From Leptodontidium sp. MPI-SDFR-AT-0119 (Eukaryota; Ascomycota; Leotiomycetes; Helotiales; Leptodontidiaceae), in NCBI GenBank assembly GCA_020726505.1, contig JAHLEZ010000001.1:6798131-6862130 (forward strand): a stretch of DNA of 64,000 nt, written 5' to 3'. Below, in pieces: positions 43,886 through 54,236 of this stretch. Each line of letters starts with the position of its first letter. Position 1 is the stretch's first letter. Under the pieces are notes generated by a model. That model ran no database searches, had not been told where the DNA came from, and was given only the letters and a program-made list of their open reading frames with translations. The position numbers were made by a program, and so were the translations under genes.

Positions 43886-44832
43886 TCAAAGGTGTTGATC
43901 GATATTGTAAACCTCAGCAGCAGCAGAAGCACCGAGCTTCTGCACTACCTCAACCCCACACCAAAACAAAACCAACCTCCCGAACGACATCAAACGCCCA
44001 CCTCAGAATCACTGGAGAAACATCAGCTCTTCAACCAAAGTCAAACCACGCTTTCCAGCTACATGAAACGCCCTCCCCAGAAAAACAACCATTTAAGATG
44101 CTGACTCGCCTACAGGAGTGTCCGTGACCACGTCCTCGAGTCAAGGGCTGTTTTGATCGCGCAAGTACCTCGCAACGACGTTCGAAGTGATACCTACCTA
44201 TGGTGGGATGCGGTGGCGAAGATGCTGGAGAGCAGGAAAGAGAGGAGAGAGAACAATGACCATGAATGAGGCGACTAACTTGTCAGCCTAAGAGGGAGGA
44301 GAACCAAAAGTCCATTGCCTGACGGATGCAGTTTGTGGAGAACTGGAAGGCGCCTGTAAGAGGTTGGACGCCGTTTCTGGATGAGGCCGAATGCTGTTTG
44401 TGGATGGGTGTAAACTGCCGATTATAGAGGTTGGATATCGTTTGTGGGGAAGTTGGACGCCGTTTCTGGATGGAGTTGAAATGCCGACTATAGAGGCTAG
44501 ATGTCGTTTGTGGAGGAGTTGAACATCCTCAAGATATAAAGACCAAGTGGACCATGGGACGAAGTACTATCCGTCGTCCACCAGTTTGGAGAATCACGAC
44601 CATCTCCTTTCTGGTTCATGGCCCATCATGTTTCCAGGTACTCTTGGCCCATGGTTTCTTGCACTATCCCAAATGCAACTAAACCGACTTGCCGAGCGAA
44701 GCTGCATCGAGCGGGGCGCAACAAAACCACAGTGTCTTTCTGTACATCTCGCAGACAGTCTGTGACTGGAAACATTTCTTGCTCTTAGCGATCAGGCGAC
44801 TGGTCAGATGCGAAGGCGGGTGGGATATTCGA
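43886..44832. other. Gene-poor region after the duplicated promoter
   Basis: Two overlapping frames at 43879-44127 are Gln/Pro/Thr-rich and end by 44127; neither has a domain. A minisatellite-like repeat follows at 44363-44520. No gene is called. Confidence 0.4.
44363..44520. repeat. Imperfect tandem repeat
   Basis: GTTGGACGCCGTTTCTGGAT starts at 44363 and again at 44452, and both units continue with TGCCGA.TATAGAGG and TCGTTTGTGG blocks. Units are about 89 and 69 bp. Confidence 0.75.
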
Positions 44833-45201
44833 CTAGATATAGTGATGGAAATGCGACGGCACTGAAGGTGGGACAATAGAGGCACCGGACCAGACATCGT
44901 GCCTTATAGGGTAGAAGAAGCTCACGGAACCCTTCGGCGTCCAAATTAGGCTTCTAGTTAAGTGGTCAAGGACAACGGCAGCTTCCTCCATATCATAGTG
45001 CATGAACCCCACTGAACCAAGTCTACTGGCCTTGGCCATAGCATCCCACTCCATCTTTCTCTGGCATAGCAAGTTCCACTCGTGACCAAGACCATGGTCA
45101 ATGATGCCGACACTTCGCAATCGCTCGCCGATGGTTCCCCAGGAGTAGTTACCTCCACTCATAATCAATGCTATTTCAACCACCAGGGCGATGTTTGACA
45201 A
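44833..45201 (-). CDS. Hypothetical protein, 122 aa
   Basis: The frame starts MSNIALVVEIALIMSGGNYS and continues WGTIGERLRSVGIIDHGLGH, CQRKMEWDAMAKASRLGSVG and AAVVLDHLTRSLIWTPKG to a stop. Composition is protein-like but I recognise no family, and the last 30 residues look weak. It could be a fragment of a larger gene: the frame is also open for a few codons upstream of the Met. Confidence 0.3.
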   Translation of the reverse strand: MSNIALVVEIALIMSGGNYSWGTIGERLRSVGIIDHGLGHEWNLLCQRKMEWDAMAKASRLGSVGFMHYDMEEAAVVLDHLTRSLIWTPKGSVSFFYPIRHDVWSGASIVPPSVPSHFHHYI

Positions 45202-45868
45202 TGTTTCAAGCCTGCTGGCCTCTTCCTATTCCCATTGTCTGAGGAGAGCAAAATTGTACCTCGTTTCGATGAATGGATGTGCCATGTTGATGTAGAATGA
45301 CTCAAAGATGCAAATGATGGCTTGACCCTACTACGTATATCTATTTACCTTCCAAACGACTTCGACGTTAGTAGAAAGTGGGGATCAAATTTCATCTTCG
45401 GCGAGAGGCTCGTGGTTCATTTCGCTGGGCTGTGAAAAGACTGTAAGGGGATTTCAACACCCAAACTAAAATTTGAAAGGCCACCAAGTTGGAGAAGGTT
45501 ACAAGTGGTGAAAGAGACGAGTAGCGCCAGCATAGGTGACAGGACATACCACACAGGTTTCCACATCGGACCCGATTAAATGAGGCTTTTGTAGCTGTTC
45601 AGCGAAGAATCAAAAGAATAAAAGGAAGTGGCAGATGAGCCACAATTTTCGAATCGACATTATAAATCATCTGTCATTCGGATTAGGGACCTTTGAGATC
45701 GATGGCCTGTGATGCCTGAGTCTACTTGCTGCGGATCATCAGAGCCCGGATCGTCGTTCTTGCTTCCAAAGAGCTGTGCGGCTCGAGAGCATCAGAATAT
45801 AACAGATTTTTCTAAAATACCGTAGGTAAGTTGCCTCGTGTCTACTGCGCCGAAAGTCATACAAGTGT
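45202..45868. other. Intergenic spacer
   Basis: No gene is recognised between the hypothetical frame and the 2EXR relic. Confidence 0.45.
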
Positions 45869-47082
45869 TCAATAGAACGTACCACAACGATCTATACAGC
45901 GGAAATCCTTTGCTATCCCATCTTGATTTTTTGAGAGCTTTGCGTATTCCCTCTTGAGCTCGTCTGCACGCGCTTGAAGATTTGTAACCTCAGTGTCTAA
46001 TTCTTTGCTACAGTCATGCCTATTGATGAGCTCCCTATTGTCCTCATCGTTGGCAATTTCTCCCCCGTCATTCTCCTCGTCAACATCCTGAACGCTATCG
46101 TTGTCATCGTCATCGTCATCGTCATCTCTGAATAAGACCGTGATGCTTTTCAAGCCTCTTAGACGCGAAAGATACTTCGACTTGTACCTTGCAGGCGTTA
46201 ACCCCTCCCACTCTGCCTCTTCGATAAGCACGCTCTCAATATCATTGAGCTGCTCGCCATAACAACGCAGCAGATCTCGAAGATAGTCAGACTCGTCGGT
46301 AAAGTCGAAACTGAACCAGAGAACATCGTGGCGAGGATTGAAGTAGAACGAGCCCGCCTCTTCGCATTTGTATGCTCCATAAGCCGACATTGCTTCAATG
46401 TATGCTTGCGCGATTCGTGGCAGACGTAAAGTGACACTAGAGGAGGGCAGGACTCTGCCGGCCCTTGCTCGATAATTCTCGTGCCAAAGTTCACATCTAG
46501 CAACGTAGATAATGAGCCTGCGAAGCGCAGAATCGCGACATCTTCGTATTCTATGGTCGTTTCATCCTCACAGATTGCGGCTTCAATGAGTCGAGGCTCC
46601 GGCTAGGTCTGTTCCTAGATCAGAAGGCGAAGCTCGAGTGACAGCTTCGGGAATAGATGCAAGGTATGGCCTGCTTGAAGTTTTTCATGTGAATGGTTTG
46701 GGGGGTGACGCCCTATAGAACTTGTTTCAGTAAGGGCAGCTGGAGATACGCAATTGAACGAACCTTCACGAGTTGTATCGAACGCTGGATTTGATCTGAA
46801 CGCAACAACATCGGCGGCGCCCTGCTCGCTCGCTGATTCTATTGTGGCATCTGGTGTCGCAAATTCAGCAATACGGAATGAATCTGCGGCAGCTGTTTGT
46901 CCCTCTGGTTCTTGATCGTATGTCTCCATGGTTGCACCTCGCTGGATTGCTGAATTGCGCGGAATGAATCGTTGGGAAAGAAGCCGTGTTACGGGGTAAG
47001 AAACCTGGGATGTGCAAGGAATCGAGATAAACTTTAATGCCATTTTGTAGACAACATAAGCTATCTTCCTACTTAAGTTCAA
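45869..47082 (-). pseudogene. 2EXR protein gene, broken
   Basis: The 5' part (47082-46615) ends in HTLHLFPKLSLELRLLI followed by TAG where 2EXR proteins have W (TGG to TAG), then a second TAG three codons later. The same frame goes on with PEPRLIEAAICEDETTIEYE and PPLVSLYVCHESRK. The frame then shifts to AYIEAMSAYGAYKCEEAG, FYFNPRHDVLWFSFDFTDES and an acidic Asp run, ending at 45869. Two stops and one frameshift make it a pseudogene. The long Ser/Ala-rich N-terminus of about 140 residues before the domain is unlike the two intact copies nearby. Confidence 0.7.
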
Positions 47083-47944
47083 ACAGATTTAACAATACTT
47101 GGGAGCAGGTTCCTTGGAGTGACCTCGGTTGCGAGGCACCATGTTCCTGAATTTATGGTATATATGATGACTTTTGGTGAATAGACTTTAACACTCCAAC
47201 GCCTAGACGGACGTGAAACACTAGATTACACATCCATGAGTCAAGAGTATGGAGAAGAGCCGATGAAATCAATCTACTCCAAAGAATGTGAGGTTTGGGA
47301 TTGGCTAACAGGAGAACAAAGTCCCTTTCAGACCTAGCTTTCAGCAGGATTCGGTTGTCAAACCCGAGATAAAAGTCACTACTCTCTTCTATCTTTCTTA
47401 AACCACTCATCCTCACACCTTTGCCGTCGGCCTATCCCTCCAATCCATTATTATGATTTCCTCAGTGAATACCTTATCCTTCTTACAGGCCTCCCCCTCC
47501 GTCGTCCTGTGGAATGGCGTTGTTTGCGAGTGCGGGATCTCCTACATGAGGTACAGGATAGCCGCGACGGTCTCCGGCCTCGCAATCTCTTCGTATTTTC
47601 GCCGGGAACGGGCCGAAGTATCGGAACTGCAACTTCGACGAGCGGCATCAGCATTCTTCATTTCGTTCTTGGGTTATGGTTTCAACGTACCAAAGTTCCA
47701 AAAGACCAAATGTCGGCTGTCGCCACCATCGCTCGCTGAGTCTGTTGTCACAGCGTCGACTCCTCCACTAAAGTTATTCCAACACCAAGTCGTCTCACTT
47801 GTAGCGCAGCCCATACCCGCAGCGCTTTCTATCCAATAGGCATCGCTTTTTCCATGTCAGCTTCCGCTCTCCTGGCGTGCTACAATATCTCATTCCAGTC
47901 CGGAAGGAAGTCAGCAACTAGTCGTCTGATAAGGTGGTGAGATC
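47083..47944. other. Spacer downstream of ESS1
   Basis: Open frames exist on both strands at 47451-47839 (one Arg-rich on the minus strand, one mixed on the plus strand), but neither has a domain or good splice context. The ESS1 3' UTR should lie just below 47945. Confidence 0.4.
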
Positions 47945-48632
47945 CTACCTTTCAATCAGATGCAATCCTGAAGCCGTCTCAACAACATGACTCATTTCAC
48001 CAGGTTTAAGTTGGAAGGCCGCCTCCTCGAATTCCTTCTGCATAACGCCTCTACCAAAGAAGCCAAGATCTCCCATCTTCCTCGCACTGCTATCATCCGA
48101 TTCACTCATAGCGAGCTGTCCTAGAGCCGATTGACCGCTACGAATACGAGCTTCGTATCCAAGGATAATGCTCATAGCCTCCTCCTTGGTACGCTTTATC
48201 TCTGCCTACATTAGTTGTAAGCAAGCTGGCTCGCGACTTATTCTCATGAACAGCATTCAAGCTTAGTAAACACACCTCACGCCAGCTACTTGGACGTCGA
48301 CTATCCCTGTGTTTTACCAGCAAATGATTTGCGCGAATCTTGCCGCTGTTCACAGTATTGCCGTTCAGTCCTAAAGTGTCGAGTCTGATTTCGGGCGCGC
48401 TGTGGTTCTCAGCTATGTAGGTCTTGAGCTTCTCAGTGTCGGTTCCTGGCGGCGGTTCCCATCGTGAGAGTTTCTGTGATTCGTTGAAGTAGTAAGGCAG
48501 ATTCTTGGAATTCGAGTGACGGACTTCCCAGCCGGCGGGCAGGCCTGTGTCTGCCTTTGACGAAGGTTAGCAAGCTTCAATATGGCTAGGCTGGATGTAA
48601 ACAAAAAAGAGCGTGTAGGCATGACATACCAT
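47945..48632 (-). CDS. ESS1: Peptidyl-prolyl cis-trans isomerase, Pin1/Ess1 type
   Basis: Three exons: 48632-48630 (the ATG alone), 48554-48276 and 48205-47945, giving 180 residues. The WW domain reads LPAGWEVRHSNSKNLPYYFN followed by SQKLSRWEPPPGTD. The parvulin domain has KIRANHLLVKHRDSRRPSSW, EAMSIILGYEARIRSGQSAL, KMGDLGFFGRGVMQKEFEEA and MSHVVETASGLHLIER. The R-R pair in HRDSRRPSSW binds phosphate and the HLLVKH and GLHLI histidines belong to the active site. It isomerises pSer/pThr-Pro bonds, notably in the RNA polymerase II tail. It is intact, single-copy-like and close in length to yeast Ess1 (170 aa). The start codon is split from the rest by an intron with a GTATGT donor. Confidence 0.93.
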
Positions 48633-48754
48633 TTTGTGAAACCCTTTGGACTTGATGAAGCGTTATTTCTGGGAATGGCACATCCAAAGAAGAGTTTGCC
48701 TTTTGTGTCGTACAAAGCCTTTTTGTGTTCCTCAGGGGCTCGTACTCCTCTATC

Positions 48755-49020
48755 ACGGAATTTGAAGTTGGTTGTGAAGGAGAGTTGTGGAGGAGAAGTA
48801 GTGGAGATGTCGGAGAAACTGAACACGACTGAGTGCCAAACGCGCCAGAGGCGTCGAATCAACTCCGCAGATTTCGAAACTCTAGAAATGAGGTATTTAG
48901 GCCTTTTTGAATCGATTTCAAATCTGCGACGCGAATCTGGAGTTGTGGTGGAGGTTGACAATTGTTTGTTGCTGTGGAGGAAGAAAAGAGACGATGCTCT
49001 GGACGCTGTAGCGAAAGCTC
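48755..49020 (-). repeat. ESS1: ESS1 upstream region, duplicated in inverse at 43.6 kb
   Basis: This segment, roughly 120-390 bp upstream of the ESS1 ATG, matches 43600-43885 in inverted orientation over about 280 bases. It is CA- and pyrimidine-rich on the gene strand, like a fungal promoter or 5' leader. Confidence 0.8.
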
Positions 49021-49065
49021 GGAATAGTGGGGCGCATGCATATGCGCAACGTATCCTCGTTTAAT

Positions 49066-49351
49066 GCACCAATTGCAGTGTGTCAATATTCAAATTTAAG
49101 TTTGAGTATCTTGGCAACTCAAATAATAATACTCAAAGTTAGTAGTATATTTAGAAAAGTGAGTTTGAGTTTTCAAAAACAGCTACTCAAACTCGTTGAG
49201 TAGAATATATATTCAAATATACTCTACTTAATACTCAAATAAAAATAGATTAGATAAGATAAGATAATAAAATTTAATATAATAGATCTTAATAAAATAA
49301 AAAGCTTATTAGTTTATTCTTATATAAAAAAGATAGATCTGAAGATATTAT
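49066..49351. other. AT-rich island
   Basis: About 285 bases are very AT-rich, with repeated ACTCAAA and TTTGAGT motifs on both strands and runs such as AGATAAGATAAGATAA. It looks like decayed, RIP-like DNA next to solo LTRs. No gene. Confidence 0.7.
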
Positions 49352-49607
49352 TGTTGGTCCACAGGTCCCTACATAAGCATACTTCGGTCTGGAAAAGGGG
49401 GTGCGGGTCAAAGTCAGGGGTCAGAGCTTAGCCGGACTGGTTTCGGTGGAGATTCGGTGGGGTTTCGTAGTATATAGTCTGGCTCTCCTCGCACTCTCTT
49501 AGAATATACACAGATTTTGAACCAGACATTTATTACTCTGTCGCCATACTCGCATTGGAATATATTCACACATGCGGCGTGGTACATGAACCGGTACTGC
49601 ACCGACA
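49352..49607 (-). repeat. LTR-B solo LTR (minus)
   Basis: A complete 256-bp copy on the minus strand, from TGTTGGTCC to CACCGACA as seen on the plus strand. The flanks ATTAT and CCTTC do not match, so it has lost its target duplication through rearrangement. It faces the plus-strand copy at 49760-50002. Confidence 0.9.
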
Positions 49608-49759
49608 CCTTCTAGGGTATGTTTTTAAGCAAAGAAGAAAAGAAACAAGGTTATAGCGAAAGGTAGTTATAAAGGAGGCTAATCCATGGAATATAAGGAA
49701 GGAAGTAATAAAATATATGATATGTTATACGAGATACTATAAGTCACGTATATCAAATT

Positions 49760-50002
49760 TGTCGGTGCAGTACCGGTTCATGTACCACGCCGCATGTGTG
49801 AATATATTCCAATGCGTGTATGGCGACAGAGTAATAAATGTATGGTTCAAAATCTGTGTATTTTCTAAGAGAGTGCGAGGAGAGCCAGACTATATACTAC
49901 GAAACCCCACCGAATCTCCACCGAAACCAGTCCGGCTAGGATTTGACCCGCACCCCCTTTTCCAGACCGAAGTATGCTTATGCAGGGACCTGTGGACCAA
50001 CA
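49760..50002 (+). repeat. LTR-B solo LTR with target duplication
   Basis: A 243-bp copy with a small internal deletion of about 13 bp near its 3' third. It runs from TGTCGGTG to CCAACA and is flanked by AAATT on both sides (49755-49759 and 50003-50007). It ends 44 bp from the stop codon of the GAPDH-like gene. Confidence 0.92.
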
Positions 50003-50045
50003 AAATTCCACAGATTGATGTATTTCATTAACCTCCTCGATTAGC

Positions 50046-51180
50046 TTATTCTCTTCTCCATGACCGCGAACCCTGGCAACATCCACAAGGGCCAGTACTA
50101 TATAAAGAAGGACTATTCGCGATCTCTATCATGTCATCATCACTCGAGTCTCGTGGTATCGAGCCCTTAATATTAGAAGCCAGAATCCTCTCCATATGCA
50201 CCAAAAACGGGCCCTTCTCCCCGGGACAATAACCACCACGGCCTGATTCTATACTATATATATAGCTTCCAAGTGAGCCATCGCGAGCAAGTACTACATC
50301 TATAAGAGGTTAGCCCACGACACCTTGAACAACATAGCTTGGCGATGCGCTGGCAAGCCACTCATAACTCACTTAATAATTTCAGAACCTGGCGCGAATA
50401 CTTCCCCAAATCCCAATCTTGGTCACCCTCTGTCTCTAGGTGCTTCGGTGTATCACAGCCCAACACATAATCCTGGAACCTACAGTCCCGCTCATTCACA
50501 CCTGGGTTAAAGGTCGGCACACCGGATGAAGTAGAAGCGATAAGGACTTTCATCGCCCCGCCTTCTTCCCAGATTGAAATTCCATGCTCCTTTTCGAATT
50601 CTAATTCCTGATCAAAAGTACGACCAGTATGCAGGTGACGACTTGCTTCTTCGAAAGTGACGAATTTCCCAGAACATTCAATGACATGCAAGACACCGAG
50701 TTTCGGTGACTTCCAGCCAATGTCCGCGGGATCTTGCTCGGAGCAGAACGTGATCGCTCTAGATGTATCTACATCCCGGACAATGAGTTCTTTTGAAGAG
50801 ACTGCTTCTATTTCGAACCGGCCCATACTGTCTCGATAATCGTCTCCCCGGAGGATGTCTGCCTATACATGGTGTAAGTATAAATGCCGACGCTACATAA
50901 CAATCTATTGAGTTGAAGTACAACGAACCGCCTGTTTTGCATCCACGAATGGATCATTTATCGCAGTTACACAGACATGAGGCCAGTCGAGACTAGAGCA
51001 AAAAATAGCCCTCCCGAGAGATCCAAAGCCGTTGATACCAATCTATGTGAACATCAGTTATAGTTTGATACTATAGTATAAAGCAAAGGTCGAAGACACG
51101 AGAAATCTCACTTTGAATGTGTGATCAAGGTCGTCAAGAATTTCGTCCACTTCGTGGAACTCTTCAAATGGGTAAAACAT
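50046..51180 (-). CDS. GAPDH NAD-binding-domain protein with novel C-terminus
   Basis: Four exons join in frame: 51180-51112, 51042-50929, 50862-50373 and 50299-50046, 308 residues in total. GAPDH landmarks are IGINGFGSLGRAIF (dinucleotide fold), VTAINDPFVDAKQ, MGRFEIEA, CSEQDPADIGW, VLHVIECSGKFVTFEEASRH and STSSGVPTFNPGVNE. The alignment then stops before the catalytic cysteine block (SNASCTTNC in real GAPDH), and the tail reads QDYVLGCDTPKHLETEG, then across a perfect GTGAGT intron ARDGSLGSYIYSIESGRGGY and HMERILASNIKGSI. So the catalytic domain is replaced by unrelated sequence. It cannot be a normal GAPDH; it may bind NAD or be a chimeric pseudogene that has kept its frame. The last exon is my inference from splice sites and phase. 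Confidence 0.65.
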
Positions 51181-52111
51181 GCTTAAATAGCGGTCGTGAT
51201 GCAGAGAGGCAGCAGACCAAGTAAGGTAGGGAACGATGGGGATGGGGATGGATATTCTTAACTGCGGGGGAACAGTGCAGTGCGTGCCTCTTCTAGTAGG
51301 GATCGCCTGCCGCCAATTTTGGTCGCCAAGAGGTTTTTTGGTCGCCAAGAGGGCTAGGCCATTGTTCACCTACCCCTGGCAAAGCGAGCGAGCGGCGCAG
51401 TAGATGGCGCGCCTGTGACAATACTACCTTAACACACTAGGTTGGTGGGCAAGCTCCTGACACTCGCTACTACGACTACGAGTAAGGACTTATCACGCTC
51501 GCTCACCCTCGTGCAGTAGAGGTGGCTTTGCTTCTCAATAATAGCTAGTGGTTTGAAGTTCGTATATTTTCGGAAGACTAGCGCTTGTGATAGAGTCGAC
51601 GTCTATCTGTGATGTCAAAGCCTCCAGTAACAAGGACGTGACGTTCTTACTTGGGTGAGTAGGATCAATTAAAAGCTTGATTCGCCCGCCATTGCCCATG
51701 GCTTTGCCGCTCGGGAGCTAAGCCTAGCGTGGGAAAGCTCCGCGAAAGCGTCCAATGAAAGAAGGTCCGATATATTCCCGATTCGCTAGACTCGCGATGT
51801 TTTGTTGGTTTGACTGTGCCTCGGTCTGACTCAAAATACCTCCAGCATTTAATGGAGGCAGAGCGGTCCAGAATCTTTCACAAGCTCTAAGGGACGAATT
51901 GGGTGTGTTAAGCGCTGACAATAGATATGAAATTTTACGGAGTAAGGTCGAATTCAAATACGGACCACTCAAAGATAACCATGCGAAAGCCGTCTAAGCA
52001 GCCCGATATCAAATGCATGCCCTGCTCTGTTCTTCCCTCATCCTGCCCCATCCCCAAACTATCCCACCAGCCGATGTTCTTCACACCCTCGAAGCCACAT
52101 AAACCAATAGT
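51181..52111. other. Intergenic spacer
   Basis: Promoter of the GAPDH-like gene and 3' region of the secreted-protein gene. TTTTGGTCGCCAAGAGG is partly duplicated near 51319-51350. The open frame at 51724-51972 (-) has no support. Confidence 0.4.
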
Positions 52112-52989
52112 TCAGGGCTTCCGGCGCAGTGGCTTGACTGTCTCATCAACACCACGTGGTACCTGCTTCTCGTCGCCCTTCGACCATATTACCTTCGGTG
52201 TGTGGTCTCGTCCCTCGCGAGGGTCAATTCTCAAAATCCTCTCGACTTTGGCGTTCTGGGTCAGTGCTGGGAACTCCCACCCAATCCACGTGAGATCCTC
52301 TGGATTCTCGTACAGCTCGCCTGGCTCTTCATCACTCTTGGTGAAGAAGGCTACATCACCACTGCACTCCTCCGCGAGCGCTTGGCTAGCAACCCGAGGC
52401 ATTAACAACCGACCTATACTGTCGGGAGTTCCCTTTTGTCCCCTTAGCCTGTTCAGAGAATTTGCCTCTGCGGTGACCCAATCTGTCTCAACGACTGGTT
52501 TATAGCCTACACACTTCTGCCCCTTGCTGAACTCATTTGACTTGCATGCGCAGTATTTATTAATGTAGGTGATTGCTTTTGATTCATCGAGATTCTTACT
52601 GAGTTAGGTCATCATTTCATGGTACAGATAAGGACAAATTCTCTTACCGCATAGAAATACTGTCGACCGACATTTGCCTGGAGAATTTCTTTTTTGAGGC
52701 CCAATTCTCTAGTCTCCGCAATGGTGGGAACGTTGGTGTTGGCGCAGATCCACTTGTTTCCTTCCTTAGTGCATTGTCCGCGCTTTTGAAGGCTGTGTGA
52801 ATCAAGTTCTGTCAGATTGTACTCCGAAGCTGGGAAGGTTTCGATCACTTGTTCCCCAGCGTTTAAGGCATTGCCATTTCGCGAACTGGAAACAACTCTT
52901 GAGGAGGAGGTTGGGATGAGGCCAAACAAAGTCAGAATGAGAAAGGATGAAAGTAGAGAAACAAAGACTTGAAACTGTAGGTGCTTCAT
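52112..52989 (-). CDS. Secreted protein of unknown function, 274 aa
   Basis: Exon 1 (52989-52648) starts MKHLQFQVFVSLLSSFLILT with LFGLIPTSSS, a good signal peptide. Exon 2 (about 52594-52112) follows a 53-nt intron with GTAAGAG donor; the acceptor is ambiguous by three bases. The mature chain has few cysteines in pairs (CTKEGNKWICANTN, INKYCACKSNEFSKGQKC, AEECSGD) and charged C-terminal parts (GWEFPALTQNAKVERILRID, VIWSKGDEKQVPRGV). QKRGQC near residue 70 carries a Kex2-like KR site, suggesting a propeptide. I know no family; an apoplastic or wall role is a guess. An ATG at 53049 would precede the signal peptide by 20 residues and is less likely. Confidence 0.68.
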
Positions 52990-54236
52990 GACTTCTGTGT
53001 GCCGCTCGTTGCAGCAGTGTGGTGATGGCCAAAAGTATGGGCACTGCAAAGTATTTATTCATAGCTTTTGCCAGTTAAACCTGTCCAACTGCTTCCCCTG
53101 AGGCCGATTTTTTCTACTCATCTGCTGATATCACATTGCAACCTGAACTAGACATGCTGTTATTCGATATCACATTGCCCGTCTTGCATAAGTCATTGCA
53201 ACAGAATCCGCAAGTGGCCATACGAGCGCTTCGGCCTCGATCACAAACGGCTAAGCTGACTTGGCTCGTTTTCCCGTCCTGTACCTATATCACATTACTA
53301 ACTTTCGATAGAGCGAGTTTCCAAACTCTATCATCACACTAGCCACCTTTCATATCTCAATTTGGTAGACTTTATATTTTAGCCAAGCCGGTAGCTGCAA
53401 TTTCCAGAATAGTAGTTTTAGATGTGACACAGTAGGACATACTGAATGCTTGAAGAATATTATCAAATCAACGCTTTGAATAAGTTATCTAGGTAGACTC
53501 GGTGTGATCGTCAAGTCGAAGCTGCATCGTTTAAAAGAGTGATTCCAACATGGCACAGTTAGTTGACTAACATATTTTTGTCTTTCACCGCCTGCCGTTT
53601 CGGTACCCATCTCTTTACCTAAGCGCTCGGGAATGATCAGATCACATTTCCGGAAATTTCCAACACGCCAAAGCCGAGTAAGTTTCTTGCTATGTCTCAT
53701 AAGGAAGGTTACTTTGAACATACTTGACAGCAAAGGGAATTGCGTGCCTCCTAATCTTGTTGCCAACAACAACGTGCCACATTCCTACCTTGAGATACTT
53801 TCCAATTCGGAAAAATCATCCTCAACGAAGTCAGGTCAAGACAATAGCTTGTGATAATTCATACCGAGGCATTTCTGCATAATTAGTCTACCTACGCCTC
53901 GTCTTGGCGTTGGTGATAACCTGGTCTTGGCGTTGGTAATATCCTCGTCTCGCTGTTGGTGATACTATTATATATGTGCATGAGGGGCGGAACTCGCAGG
54001 ATCGTATGCCCCATTTGGAAAAAGAGATGGACACATGTGCGGGATGGGAAATCCTTTCCGATTGTCCTTGTAACTGGTAAGTTCTACAAGCGAAGAGACA
54101 ATTCCACACCCTCCTCTACAGAATTGCATATACTTCTATATGAGGACACCCGGGCATCCAATTCTTACAATCAATTTCTTCTCAAGCATCTCCTTCACGC
54201 TCCAAAAAAGTATCTCTTTCAAGCTATCTCCGGACA
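52990..54236. other. Spacer with a short tandem repeat
   Basis: No gene is recognised. Open frames at 53136-53342, 53485-53772 and 53633-53854 overlap or lack domains. A 23-bp repeat lies at 53901-53969 and the promoter of the SGNH gene lies beyond it. Confidence 0.45.
53901..53969. repeat. 23-bp tandem repeat x3
   Basis: Three units start at 53901, 53924 and 53947: GTCTTGGCGTTGGTGATAAC, GTCTTGGCGTTGGTAATATC and GTCTCGCTGTTGGTGATACT, each followed by three more bases. Confidence 0.88.

Noticed and set aside
48413..49064. Long open frames on both strands over ESS1 exon 2 and its upstream region
   Set aside because: They are shadows; the spliced ESS1 frame explains the region.
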